This document shows, in pieces, positions 10,402 through 21,238 of a stretch of DNA of 64,000 bases (within the stretch, counting starts at the first letter, position 1; each line of letters starts with the position of its first letter). The position numbers and the translations under genes were made by a program. Source of the DNA: Strigamia acuminata (lineage: Eukaryota > Arthropoda > Chilopoda > Geophilomorpha > Linotaeniidae). The notes below the pieces were generated by a model. The model had not been told where the DNA came from. It was given only the letters and a program-made list of their open reading frames with translations, and searched no databases. Location of the stretch: contig OX442315.1 of NCBI GenBank assembly GCA_949358305.1, forward strand, positions 4,588,001 to 4,652,000. The letters are read 5' to 3'.

Positions 10402-10900
10402 CAGTAAAGCGTCAATTATCCGAACGTTAGTGATATGAGCAACCAATTAACCAAACGGCGATTGATATATTTCAACTTTTTAATCGATTTTTGTTTTTAC
10501 ATACAATACAGTATGTGAAAACCAGAGCGTTTTAGGAGCATTGGAAAACGCAAGGAGAAGCCAACATTGAGGCGGCGGTTTTGGATTCGAGATCCGATTG
10601 CGCGGAAACTGAAGTCACGATATTTGTCATCTTTTCTCAATTTTTACCCTTTGTTCTTGATTTAGTAAATGTACACCCGTTTTTTAACGCAATAAATTTT
10701 GGTTTTACCCAACAAACATGGCTTTATTTTCATCTCAGTAAAACATCAGAATTTTAATCCGTTTTCAACAGAAATTTACTTCAAATTAATTTCGAGATTT
10801 TAAACAGTATGTGTTTTAATCTAATGATCGATTAAGCGAACAAATCGGTTTTATGAACACCTGTGTTCCTCAATTAGTTCGGATAATCGACGCTCTACTA
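10402..10900. mobile_element. pogo/Tigger-like MITE
   Basis: The ends are CAGTAAAGCGTCAATTATCC on the left and, on the inverted strand, TAGTAGAGCGTCGATTATCC on the right. Both are flanked by TA (10400-10401 and 10901-10902). The pattern CAGTA...GATTATCCGAAC is typical of the pogo/Tigger group. The ~499-bp interior has no transposase. Confidence 0.8.
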
Positions 10901-11204
10901 TAATGTGACCTGTTGCCGCAATTTTGAGACTGCAGCTTCAACTGGTTACAGGTAGCTGCAAAGTGCCAAATGTTATTTTATCAGTGACTGTGGCAATGGC
11001 ACAGAAATTGGTATCAAGTTTAAATAAAAAACTGCTAATCTGTGCTGGACCAGAAAGTTGAAAGTAGGCAAAGATTAAAACCACAGAATCCATCCAATTA
11101 TATCCAATCTACTACTATTGCCAACCAAATTTTAAATTTGCCCTTCTGTACTGAATGAGATGTGATAAAACAGACTTAGGTTGTGTATTAAAATAAGGAC
11201 TTAC

Positions 11205-11280
11205 AGTTTGCTTAAAAAATGTTGTTGTCAGCCATGTGTTGTGAGGATGCATTGTAAAAAGTTTGGTATTAGTTGTTTTG
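11205..11280 (-). CDS. DEG/ENaC channel exon: extracellular domain B
   Basis: A 76-bp exon. The acceptor after GAAAACAG at 11282-11281 gives entry in phase 2, and the donor is ACT|GTAAGTCC, phase 0. It encodes KTTNTKLFTMHPHNTW, matching the family's short 'iH.p...p' region in the extracellular domain. An alternative acceptor at 11302-11301 keeps the same frame but would not fit the phase of the upstream exon. The next exon (9755-9864) continues in phase 0. Confidence 0.6.
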
Positions 11281-11403
11281 CTGTTTTCCATAAAAAACAT
11301 CTACAAAGCAAATATTGGAAATTAATTAATTTCAGACAATTTTATTCTGTGTCTGTGCTATTATTATATTTTCATGAGTACAACCTTAGATTGAGAATTA
11401 CAC

Positions 11404-11467
11404 CTGTATCCACTTGTCGTGTACGCTAAGAATATTGCACTGTACTTTGGGGTGTATTTAATAACAT
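11404..11467 (-). CDS. DEG/ENaC channel exon: extracellular domain B
   Basis: A 64-bp exon between TCTTTTAG and GTGTAATT. Only the phase-1 frame is open (the other two contain TAG or TAA), and the upstream exon ends in phase 1. It encodes DVIKYTPKYSAIFLAYTTSG and leaves in phase 2, which the next exon needs. Assignment rests on splice signals and phase continuity more than on residue similarity. Confidence 0.6.
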
Positions 11468-11689
11468 CTAAAAGATTTAATTGTTTTATTTTTAGTGAGT
11501 GATTTACACAAATTTAAACTGATTTGGAAATAAATGAATTCGTTTTAGATGAATATAAGGTTCTCTAAGTCAGATTAACAAAGGAACCACATGAATAAGT
11601 CATATTTTGGCCAAATGATGTCTAAAGTGAGCATAATAATTGTCTAAAATTATAAGCGTCCATGGTCAGCTGATAGACTATGGTAATTG

Positions 11690-11945
11690 CCCCAAATCTA
11701 GTTGCTGAGGTTAGAGAAAAATTTTCAAATAGAAAGTTGTAGAGAACCATCAAATTAGTACTATCCAATTTATCTTCATCACCTTAAGTTAAGTGTTTTC
11801 GTTTTAAAATGAAAAGAAATCAGCTGAAATAAAGCCAGCCATTGTGACAAAAATTAAATTTCTACTGCAAAAGTACTGAATTTCTTCAATAAATGTATTC
11901 AAATTTGCATTATTATGCGAGTAAACAAGAAAAACCAATGTCTTT
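11690..11945. repeat. Diverged fragment of the TA-flanked MITE family at 21239-22459
   Basis: It shares long stretches with the inverse of 22040-22260, including AGCTGAAATAAAGCCAGCCA and GTACTATCCAA. It is an older partial copy lying in an intron of the channel gene. Its ends were not resolved. Confidence 0.7.
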
Positions 11946-12238
11946 TTTTTAATGTCTAAATCATTTTATTTTTCTAAGAATTAAAAATTCCAATTTGCTG
12001 ATTTTTTTTTCTTTATTTAAAAAAAAACACTTCACATGCGAAATTGGAATCCAGACTAAAAATTTGGTAATTGACAGATCGTTTATTGTATTTGTATGTA
12101 TTGTATGTTTATTGTATTTTAGTTTGTATTTTTATCAATTTTGGTTTTACAGACAGGAAATGCTGTCAATTTTGTTTTAAAATTGAACTAAAACACAAAA
12201 TGTTTTAATTTTTGAATGCAGCTACTGTTTTAAGATAC

Positions 12239-12344
12239 CTGATGTTGCGCGAATGCATATCCCAAAAACTGTTTGTAGAAATGACCTTTCCATTAATGGA
12301 CCAGCAAAAATTGAAATATCCTTTATTATTTTCTGGATTACAAT
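12239..12344 (-). CDS. DEG/ENaC channel exon: start of extracellular domain B
   Basis: A 106-bp exon between TTTCCTTTAG and GTATCTTA, phase 0 in and phase 1 out. In the phase set by the donor at 18180 it encodes SFLQTVFGICIRATS, which fits the family pattern F...T..G.C..... early in the extracellular domain. A second frame is also open (it contains DCNPENNKG) but would not match the neighbouring phases. Confidence 0.6.
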
Positions 12345-12929
12345 CTAAAGGAAATAAAAAAGAATTGATATTTGTTTTACAAAAATGAAAAGGTCTCATG
12401 TTTTATGTGTCACTACTTTAATTTTTAGATATTATTGAAATTCAGAATTAACAAGCTTTGGAATTACAAATGAGTATTTGTAAATGCTTTGTCCGATTGT
12501 ATAACATCAACAAATAAATGATGTTATTTATGACTAGTCCAATATATGTATCTTAATTCAGTACTTTTATAGAAAATTTTGCCAGGGGGCGACGTTTTGG
12601 TATTTCTTACGATATTCTTAAGATATTCTTACGATCCCCGTAAAAAAAGGCAAGTTTTTTTCCTTTTCACTCGTTTTTTTAGAACGTTTTTAAACATTTT
12701 TCTACGATTTTACAATTGTTTAAGAGTAAATAAAATGTTCTTGAATAATACTTTTCGCATCCCTTTTACTCCTGGTGGTCTAGTTTCTAAAATAAAAAAC
12801 TGGTCGCAAATTTCAATTGACAAGTGGTTATTATCCACTCTGAATGGCATAAAATTTTGGCTCTGATCAGTAGCCAAAATTCGAATTCAAACATAAGATA
12901 AACTGATCTGGGATCAGTTTATCTTATGT
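12345..12929. other. Intronic AT-rich DNA, no gene recognised
   Basis: A plus-strand open frame at 12579-12866 is AT-driven and shows no recognised domain. An inverted pair TAAGATAAACTGATC / GATCAGTTTATCTTA at 12893-12927 forms a perfect short hairpin just before the DIRS fragment. Confidence 0.55.
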
Positions 12930-13180
12930 CAAACGCAGACCCTTCTGCCATGAAGGAATTATTAAATCAAAAGATTATTCCCGTGGTTACACTCATAGAA
13001 TGGCAAGCCCGGTATTTTCAGTGCCAAAGCTGTATGGTTCTGTCTGTGTAATTTTAAATTTGAAAACTTTCAAAATGGCTTCTCTTCACGACACCATTGC
13101 TCTGCTTAGAGAAGGTGACTTTTTATTTAAAGTACTCCATAGATTCTAAAAATGCCTATTATTTACTGACAGTTCATTTA
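12930..13180 (+). pseudogene. DIRS-like reverse transcriptase, N-terminal fragment
   Basis: Frame-shifted plus-strand coding remains. Recognisable pieces are DPSAMKELLNQKIIPV, a copy of '...F.VPKLYGS.CVILNLK' and FKMASLHDTIALLREGD, matching the start of a DIRS-group RT (R-P-x-L-N-L-K and F-K-M regions). Several indels make it inactive. It continues in frame type at 13848 after an insertion. Confidence 0.7.
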
Positions 13181-13189
13181 CTTTGTCAC

Positions 13190-13842
13190 GGGCAGGTTAC
13201 CCACCCTTATTTTTTGTCCATTCTCTACTTAGACTAACCCAATCCTAAGTTCTCTTATTTTTTCCCAATCTTTCTTTTCATCTAAGATCGATGATTCACC
13301 TATTAATACATGCGCAGCTTCATTGTGCGCATTTCATTATTTCCAACAACTAAACTTATAATATACCTTTCACCCCCTTCACCCCCTCACATAAACCAGA
13401 CCAGATGACTAAGTTTACCTCGTCACTGTCTGCACAATCAAAACACACTTCTCATACTTCTTTCAACGAGTTAAGAACTCTTAGATTGAACTGAGTTTGT
13501 CAACCTATTATTTAACATTGCGTCTTAACACGCGCACTCTTAATTTAACTCTTAATAGCGCTTCTTTTTGCCCACCTTTTATCACTTCGCATGTCTGTGA
13601 CATTCTATGCCCACCCGCTTAAGAATTACACTGCGCATACTCATTCTTTTTAAACGTAAAGACCTACAATGTGAGACTGAGCCCGTCAAATATAAATAAT
13701 GTGAGTTACCGCGAGCTTAGGTTTATTCACTGTCCGATATCCGCATCTGACAACGGAACAAACAGAGTAAATCTACGAACTTAGCCCACTGGTTTGCGCT
13801 ACATTTCCCAATGCGCGTAAATTCAGATCAAATTAACTAAAC
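13190..13842 (+). repeat. Insertion with LTR-like features inside the DIRS RT
   Basis: About 650 bp interrupt the RT reading. It begins TGTCACGGGCAGGTTACC and ends near ACTAAACA, has a TATA-like TATAAATA at about 13690, and contains no ORF. A solo LTR is the likely identity. I could not find a clean target duplication, so the ends are approximate. Confidence 0.5.
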
Positions 13843-13847
13843 ATCAA

Positions 13848-14200
13848 AGTTGATTCGTAACAACTTTTTAGTTAGTATTTTGCAATTTTATTTGGGTTTG
13901 GCTACCGGTAGTGCTCCCCGAATCTTCACCGAGGTGATGCTGCAGGTTTGTGCTCAACTTTGGACTTGGGGTCTGGTTGGAGTTCTTTATTTAGACGACA
14001 AAATTTTTTTGCACAAATCTTTTGAAAAAGCACAGGAAGATTGTCGCATTGCCATTGGTTTTTTCCAATGGTTACTTTTGACAATAATTTTTGAAAAATC
14101 TGAATTATTGCCAAAAACAAAAATAGAATTTTTAGGTTTATTTTTTGGACACAATCTCAATGACAGTGTCACTTACCCAGCGCAAAATCGACAAGATTAA
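13848..14200 (+). pseudogene. DIRS-like reverse transcriptase, catalytic fragment
   Basis: Encodes LGLATGSAPRIFTEV, then the catalytic YLDD (GVLYLDDKIF) and EKSELLPKTKIEFLGLFFG. These are the PFGL-S-x-A-P, YxDD and K-S-x-L-x-P-x-x-x-I-x-F-L-G blocks as spaced in DIRS-group RTs. The frame is open for 116 codons and then stops. RNase H is not evident. It is a relic cut off by the MITE that follows. Confidence 0.8.
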
Positions 14201-14282
14201 GCTTTTAACCTGGGATTTACTGAAAAAAGGCTGGTTTCAATAAAAGCCTTGGCTGTGTTGTGACGATTCTACTTTTGATATA

Positions 14283-15223
14283 TCGGGTGGCCCACATAAA
14301 AGCAGCCCGACAATACACAAGAAGGGTTACGACTCAAAAAAATGTATTTACGCACAAAATTAAATATACTGTACATTAATCATTAGGTGAGGGCAGTGTG
14401 GTTTAATTAATGTTTCTAGTGCAGTTTTTTCCGCTCTTTCGTTTGGTGTTTAGTTTTTGACGATCCGAGCATTGGTTCTCGAGATATTTGCATTTTTCAT
14501 CAATTTTTTTTCCGAATTTTCAAAGTTTGATGGCACTAATTAGCTTGAATTTTAGATTTTGTGTTAATTTTGTGGATTTCTTTAGCAGTACCGGTACCGG
14601 TACAGGTACACAGTACTTTTCCAAAAAAATACCGCAATTTGGGACTGGTAACTGGTACCTTTTTTGGTACCATACGACTTTTACTTTAGCAAAATCTCAA
14701 AAAATGTAGCAAAATCTCATAAAATCATGTACAATCTCAGAAAATTTCACAAAATCAAGCACAATCTCAGAAAATTTCACAAAATCAAGCACAATCTCAG
14801 AAAATTTCACAAAATCAAGCACAATCTCAGAAAATTTCTCAAAATCAAGCACAATCTCAGAAAATTTCACAAAATTATGCAAAATCTCGTACCGGTACAT
14901 CTGAAGAAATCCACAAAAGTACCATTGAAGAGATTCAAAAAGTATCACAAAATTCAAGAATGACTAGTGCAATCAAACTTGGCAAATTCGGACAATAATT
15001 GATTAAAATTGCAAATATCTCGAGAACCAATGCTCGGATCGTCAACAACTAAACACCAAACGAAAGAGCGGAAAAAATTGCACTAGAAACATCAATTAAA
15101 CAACACTGCCCTCAGTTAATGATTAATGTATATTTAATTTTGTGCGTAAATACATTTTATTTAGTCACCCTTTCTAACCCTTCTTGTGTATATTGTCGGG
15201 CCGCTTTTATGTGGGCCACCCGG
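14283..15223. mobile_element. Non-autonomous DNA transposon with ~300-bp inverted ends, TA-flanked
   Basis: The left end CGGGTGGCCCACATAAAAGC repeats inverted on the right with one or two changes, and the match extends about 300 bp inward (it includes CTCGAGATATTTGCA and GAGCATTGGTTCTCG). TA flanks both sides (14281-14282, 15224-15225), as in Tc1/mariner. No transposase is present. The core is a minisatellite. Confidence 0.82.
14586..14900. repeat. GGTACC-rich borders around a 30-bp minisatellite
   Basis: Five copies of a 30-bp unit, ACAATCTCAGAAAATTTCAC plus AAAATCAAGC, lie at about 14730-14880. They are flanked by ACCGGTAC-rich stretches (14588-14670 and 14889-14900). The unit length keeps frames open on both strands. 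I do not call these frames genes. Confidence 0.85.
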
Positions 15224-15225
15224 TA

Positions 15226-15640
15226 GATCAATACATTGTTAAACATAACGAAGTGGCTACGTTCACGTCCGACGTGAACGTATTGTTTTCAAGGCCCGCT
15301 GTGATTGGTTGAGAGATGCATTGAATTACACTGACGAAAAACCCCATTTTGTCTACATTGCTAAAAACAGATAAGGTTAGTAATGTGTACCATGTATTGG
15401 TGGAATTGTAATCAGGCCGTGTGAGGACATGGCCGTCATGGAGCGTTTTCGATGTCGGGCCTAAATGGCCGGAGGAAAAGAAACGCGATGCAGACTACAT
15501 AATTTGAAAAGAGTTGACTGAAGTATTTAATTACAATAATTGGTTGGGTTGCTAGGCAATTATGTCCTAGCAACCCGAGATACAATGGTACTATGTCGAT
15601 TGTTGTTGACACTTGAAGCAATGGCGGCAATGGATACACA
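15226..15640 (-). repeat. Probable 3' LTR region of a decayed gypsy element
   Basis: On the minus strand a polypurine run (GGGGGAAGGGA, about 15643-15653) is followed by TGTTGTGTATCC, the expected junction of internal region and LTR. The outer end is unresolved. It lies directly right of the TA-flanked MITE. Confidence 0.5.
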
Positions 15641-17060
15641 ACATCCCTTCCCCCTATCTCTTTTTCTTCAATGGCGGGTAAACGAACTTTCCTAGGTGGA
15701 TTACGGTCGCGCTGCGGATATCGCGGTAAATTCGCCGTGGCCACTGGAGTCAAGAGGGGGATGCGAGATGCGAGAACCACTGTAAGTCTGCATGAGCAGC
15801 GCTTGTGACGATCCAGGCATGAAGACCAGATTGATTGGGTCCCGACAAGACACACCTGAGGATCCTCCTCGTGTCGTGGGCATCTGCATTGGCGCTGGTT
15901 GTGAAGATTGAGGCGATGACGACGAGGATGAGGATGAAGATGATGTGAATGTCAAATGCAGAGGTGAAGGGAGAGGGGGCATGATTGGAGACGCCGGCGA
16001 AGCAGTTCCCTGACTCAACAGTGACCGCGGGGTCACCGTGGGAGGTGGTATTGGCGTCAGTAGAGGAGTGACCACTGGTAAAGGCACTACGGGAGGAGGT
16101 GCCAATGGAAAAACTTGGGCCGGCCGGACATCAACAGCTCGGGATAAAAAGGTTGGTATAAAGTGGACTGGCAAACGCAGGATTAACCATTAAATTATGC
16201 TTTATAGGTGGCGACACGAGCTGCTCGCTGAACCGGACACCTGAGGACTCGAGGATGCCCTCTCCCTTGAATTTAGGCAAATGATTTAGATGTCTGATGA
16301 CCATGGCACCATTTGAAGTTTTCAACTCATAAACGATTGGACCCTCCTCACAATGACCTCAGCGGTGTGTTGGAAAACGACCGATACCACACCATGGCGT
16401 GAGACGATATGACCGGACCCACGGCCATATCGTCACTTAGCCATTCCCGCGGGAACACCAAACTCGAAGACCAATGGCGGACTGTTTGGTGCCACAAATC
16501 GCTGACCTGACGGCCGAACAAACGCAACGAAGGAGAGCGACCATCTAAGCGCGATGGAGTGGCATGTTGGGTAAGCAATATCCTGGGCACGACAATGTCC
16601 CACCTCGTTGACCTAGCCAACTCTTCCTTTGTCCAGCAAACTGCCTTTTCCGCCGCCCCGTTGGACGAGGATGGTAAGGGGGGACAAAAAGATGTTGAAT
16701 GAGGTTGGCTTTCATGAACAATGTGGTCTCGGCTGAAGCGAATTGTGGGCCATTGTCGGTCACCAGAATAGCAGGAAGACCATGGGTCGCAAAAGCTGAC
16801 GTTAAGGACGAGATAACCACTGCCGAAGTGACCGACCGCATGGGATAAATTTCGATCCATGTGGAATACACGTCCACAAGAATTAAGAACATGGTATTCG
16901 AAAGAGGGCCGACAAAATCAGCATGGAGGCGAGTCCACGGGGCGGACGGTGTCGGCCAGCTTAGGGGCTTGACATGCGCCTGCAGAGGGCAAGACTGCTG
17001 GTAGGGGTCGCACACGGCCACAAAAATCTCGATGTCCTGGGACATGCCAGGCCACCAGAC
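15641..17060 (-). pseudogene. Ty3/gypsy integrase and C-terminal region, frameshifted
   Basis: Minus-strand pieces in three frames. 17045-16700 holds the integrase core: ADFVGPLSNTMFLILVDVYS with the first Asp and VTDNGPQFAS with the second. A frameshift near 16700 passes into a second frame (RNGAAEKAVCW-like region with the Glu), and later pieces at 16325-15436 are a Pro/Ser-rich C-terminal extension. RT and gag are missing, so this is a 5'-truncated relic inserted between the DIRS RT and recombinase fragments. Confidence 0.8.
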
Positions 17061-17069
17061 ATCAGGGAA

Positions 17070-17455
17070 TCACTATTTTCAGCCAGCTGCCTTACAAAAA
17101 ACATCCAGAACCGACATTCACCCGATTTTACGGTTAGCCGCTTAGCCGGATGATGGAGGATTTGTCCTTACCAGGCACGAAAAGGAAAGTTCTGATTTCT
17201 GATCCAAAACCCCCTTTTTTGCACAATTTAAAGATAATATGCGAAAATGGACAAAAAGATTTTTGCAAGAAATTGGTGTCGACACAAATCTGTTTGGTGC
17301 TCTTTGAAGCTGCCTCGACTAGTGCAGCAGTTTTGCAAGTGCCCGTGCAAATCGTGCTAAAAGTGGCGAGTTGGACCTTGGAAAGCATCTTTGCAACATT
17401 TTATAATCGTCCTATGTGGACGAGAACTGATTTCAAAATTCTGTTTTGTCTTTAA
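17070..17455 (+). pseudogene. DIRS-like tyrosine recombinase, C-terminal fragment
   Basis: After an early stop (near 17140) a 101-codon frame encodes ASTSAAVLQVPVQIVLKVAS then W and TFYNRP. This matches the C-terminal catalytic part of DIRS tyrosine recombinases (R-x-A-S-T-S-A-A, A-x-W-x-S, T-F-x-x-F-Y-x-R-P with the nucleophilic Tyr). The conserved Arg just before AASTSAA is replaced here. It lies on the same strand and downstream of the RT fragments at 12.9-14.2 kb, as expected for one disrupted DIRS element. Confidence 0.7.
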
Positions 17456-17648
17456 ACAAATCAGAATAGGGTTTTAATGAATAAATGGGTTTAATTCTTT
17501 TTTGTTTGTTTTATTTTTTATATGAAAAATAATTATACATTGATGCCACACCTGCCAGTGTTGGTTTGATTTTTTATTCAAAACAACTATAGCTCTAAAG
17601 TCTCCTGGGACTCCGGAGATTACAGAGTTAGAACCTGGTTTTGGCAAA

Positions 17649-17958
17649 GTGAGATGAAACATGAAGTGAAACGAATGATAGCTGAGTATCATTCTAACTA
17701 TGTAAATCGGAGGAGTCACAGGACCCAATTTCTCGCACCCGGTATTTTGACAATGCAAGTGCGCACAGCGGATTGACACACTGTGTAATGCCTGTTTTTC
17801 CATCTTATTATTTTCCCGTTTACAGATAGTTATTTCTCTTCTAAAGACTGACGTAACCCGGACAGGTGTGCCATCTCCTGTGAATCCTCCGATTTACATT
17901 GTAGAATGAAGTGCGGCTATCAGTTGTCTTACTTCGTTTTACTACATTTCATCTCACT
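17649..17958. repeat. Imperfect ~80-bp inverted repeat with ~150-bp spacer
   Basis: Left arm 17649-17722 and right arm 17874-17958 share GTGAGATGAAA, GTAAATCGGAGGA and TCACAGGA in inverse order. It may be a small foldback element or the end of the DIRS element. No ORF is present. Confidence 0.7.
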
Positions 17959-18179
17959 CCGCCGAGATTACATTGGTTGATGACCAGATTGTATCCCATA
18001 ACCATCAACTCCTCCTGGCGGTGAGGGGTTGAACTAGGCCATGTCGGTGTGTGTTGCCAGTAACCAGCAATGATTGAAATTAGTATTCGATAACCTGTTT
18101 AACTTCTCACAAATTTTTAAAAAACTCACTGTAGCTGTTACGATTTCAAAAAAGTTTTTTAATACAATTAATTTCCTAC

Positions 18180-18966
18180 CTGTCCAACATCATAGGGTTC
18201 CATGTCTCCTGACTCTTCCCATAAAAGATCAGCATTGCTTGCAAATGAGGACGGTTCATCAAGTAATTCCAAAAAATCGATGTCTTCCGCACAAGTATCA
18301 TTCAGCTTTTTCTCCTCTTTAATCTTGACTTTTTCCTCATATATCACTTCTGAATCAGTGCACACAACGATCGGCGGTATTTGAGTATATTCTTCCCGTA
18401 CAAGTTCAATAGTGTTGTATGTCGAATACCTTGTGAAAGCCATCATTTGTTCATAAACAAAGTACGAACTAAAACTAAACATAATTAGAAGAAACACTTT
18501 TTTAAACTTGTTTTGCTTGCAAGTTTTCATTTGTTGATTCATTATTTTCTGAGCCTTTTGAATCACTTTACTTTCCAACTCACTCTTTTGTTTAGAATAA
18601 TCTAGAAGCCATTTTCTTTGTTTACGAATGCTGCGATTAATAATATCTACAATTGACAGGCAAGATACTCCTGCATGAAAGGATAGACAACCTCCAATGT
18701 CACACAGAAGGGAGATAAAGTCGTAGAAGTAGTATTCCGTAAAAGAACACACCCATTTGCTGAATGCATATATTTCCAAAGAGCTATCTTCTAGATTGCT
18801 GCAATGATGATGTGAAGTCACCATAGTTTGCTCACATTCTGTTGAACAGTGGCAATCAAAATACGGGATTACAGTTTCTGTTATGTTGTTTATTTTTTCG
18901 AGGTAATCGCATGTTAGTTCGTTTGCAACGCAATGATTAATTTGTTTTTGAGGTAAAAAAGGCAAT
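18180..18966 (-). CDS. DEG/ENaC fusion exon: TM2 of domain A joined to TM1 of domain B
   Basis: A 787-bp exon, acceptor ...TTTCTTTAG (phase 2), donor CAG|GTAGGAAA (phase 0), with 262 codons and no stop. N-terminal part: DCHCSTECEQT (the CxC region), then a membrane segment with AGVSCLSIVDII, where G-V-S fits the selectivity filter. About 40 mostly basic, helical residues follow (IRKQRKWLLDYSKQKSEL...). A new hydrophobic segment, KVFLLIMFSFSSYFVY, precedes RYSTYNTIELV and IPPIVVCT, the family's 'FPaVTiC' signature after TM1, and then an acidic extracellular stretch. The topology (TM2, cytosolic linker, TM1) is consistent for two channel units in one chain. I see no His-Gly gating motif before this TM1. 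Confidence 0.85.
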
Positions 18967-18999
18967 CTAAAGAAAAGAATTACAATATAATTTTTAGCT

Positions 19000-19595
19000 T
19001 ACTATTGTGCACCCAAGGACAAAAAAAAGTTCCTGCAGTATTTCACGTTTCATTTACAATAAAATATGTTTGCATGTTTCTGTTTTAAACATATCAGTGG
19101 TGAATTGCTTTATGAGACTGTTCTGAATGACACCATAACAATACTCCTTTGATATTATTTTCATTTCCAAAGAGTACAATTGTTACAGACTTTAAAACCT
19201 GCTTGAATCTGAGTAGTAGTGCATATAAAGGTAAAGGAGAAATAATTACGGAGTACATGGTAGAGTTGCCAGGAAAATATTTTCTAGGTTCATCTTCATA
19301 GACTGGTGTCTATGAAGATTGGAATGAGTGAACAATTTTGCAAGGTGAATATTTGAAGATTTGGAAAGTGTTTGGTGGTCTGACGAATCAAACATTAATT
19401 TATTTTGATCAAAAGATGTTGTTTATGTCATTTCAACAAGACACAGCAACTTCCTTACTGTCAGGCCAACTCCACCACGAATTGGAGTGATAGAAAACCG
19501 CTGAGTAAAGTATAATTGTATTTCTCACCATTTTATGAGTAGGCTATTCGAGCGAAAGCATAGAAATTCCCATCATAAATCTCATTGTGGAAATA
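19000..19595. other. Intron DNA with a small Tc1/mariner-like fragment
   Basis: At 19365-19430 the plus strand reads SVWWSDESNINLF followed by a stop, like the second catalytic Asp region of Tc1/mariner transposases (W-S-D-E-S). A TCTTCATAGAC / GTCTATGAAGA hairpin lies at 19290-19319. Nothing else was recognised. Confidence 0.45.
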
Positions 19596-19839
19596 AGGTG
19601 CGTCCAAAAAGTCTGTGGGATGACGAAAAATTTGAAAAAAATTAACTTCTAATATTTTGATTTAATTTTGCTTTTAGGATTATTAAATATACCACTCAAG
19701 TAATGTCTGATTAAATTTTCAGACTGATTCAATAATATTTATTTAAAATATCAACAATAAATGAAATAACAGGTGTCCAAAAAGTCTGTGGAATTTAACA
19801 ATTAACAAATTTCTTTAATAATAAATTGGAAATATTGTT

Positions 19840-20846
19840 TGTTTATGGACCAATTATTTTTCCATTATGTTTTGTTACTTCAAAAACACTATGTTTCATA
19901 AACACAATTAATTTTTCCAGAGTTTTAGAAGAGATGTTACCCCAATATCCGTCAATCACGGTTTTTAGTTCATCAATGGTAGAAAATTGTCTGTTATTGG
20001 CATAAACTTGTCTGGTCATTATTCTCCATAGATTTTCTATGGTTTTTAGTAAAGATTTCAGGCTGGCTACACCAATAGATGCATTATTTTTTCTGTAAAC
20101 GATGCTCTCGTTGAATTTTAATTGTGAATAGTGGCATTATCCTGCTGAAATATCCATTAGGTGTCTCCAAATTCGCTGCCCAACAGGAAGCAAAAACTGA
20201 GTGTTTCCTGATTCAGAAATCAGAAATTTTCTGTTTTCTGTTGGCCACCAATGAATGCTACATAAGTTTTTCCCATGAAGGCAAAAGCTCTCCATGCCAT
20301 TACTGACCCTCCGCTCTGTTGGGCTCTGAAAAAGGGATGGTTCCTTTCAAATTTCATGCCAATAGTAAGCCAAACCATCAGGACTATCAAGCTTCAACTT
20401 CTTCGGATCACTAAAATCATTGTTCACCACTCATTGTTCCAGATCATCTGAACCCTTGTCCACTATAATTTGGCTTGAGTAGGTTGAGGTTTCAAAGTTG
20501 GTCATTCGTCCATTTATTTTATAAACTATTATTGGGAAAGCTTGAAGATGATTATTAACATTTTTTTTACTATTATTTTTACTAATGTTTCCTTCAAAGA
20601 CATCACAGATTTTCAGAACTGAGTGTGAACAGTGTGTTGCCAAGTGTAGAACTCTGCAATCAGCTCGATTTGTAGTTACTATTGGTCTTCCTGATTGAGG
20701 TTTACGTTGCTAGTTTTCTTTTTACTGATAAAATTCCAGTTATGTTTATCAATTATCTTAGCAATTTCATGAGTAGCAAGTCATCCAGCTTTCATTTTCC
20801 ATATTTTTATCACTTCATCAGCAGTGAATTTTCTTTTGTTTGGCAT
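19840..20846 (-). pseudogene. Tc1/mariner transposase, degraded
   Basis: It begins MPNKRKFTADEVIKIWKMKAG at 20846, a helix-turn-helix N-terminus, and then has several stops and shifts. Later blocks are recognisable: GGSVMAWRAFAFMGKTYVAF, IFQQDNATIHN, and ENLWRIMTRQVYANNRQFST, i.e. the catalytic D-D-(E/D) fold including QQDNA and the NPIENLW-like motif. At least five in-frame stops make it inactive. The two ends of the parent element are better preserved than the gene. Confidence 0.85.
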
Positions 20847-21238
20847 TGTTGATGAAACAATTACCAAATATTTCAAAATGCAAAAAAGCATTGTAATAAA
20901 GGTATAATAACATAAAAATACTATATCATAGTATGTAAAAGGAGAAGTAGCCAAACTCCTTAGTTCCGTTGTTTCTCCTAGTGGTGGCGCCACCGCTGCT
21001 AGTTTGTCCCTCTGAGCATAGCATCCCAGTCGTAATGAGATTTCTTTTGTTGTTTTTTTGGCTTAATTTAATATTTTTACACAGGATTTTGAATTTTTAT
21101 TTAATTCTATTTAACAATTTTTGTGGAAATGTTTAGAACCAAGAAAAATTAATGCAAAATCATTTTTTCTTCAAATTTTAAAAGCAGGAAAAATTTTTTT
21201 TAAAAAAAAAAAACATGAAAATTTACTATAAGATTATA

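Larger units (their letters stand above)
9865..11204. other. Intron of the DEG/ENaC gene with two mobile-element relics
   Basis: No exon was recognised here. It holds a GC-richer foldback segment (about 9990-10292) and a pogo-like MITE (10402-10900). The remainder is unassigned AT-rich DNA. Confidence 0.6.

Noticed and set aside
14664-14963. Overlapping repeat-protein frames on both strands
   Set aside because: They come from the 30-bp minisatellite inside a MITE.
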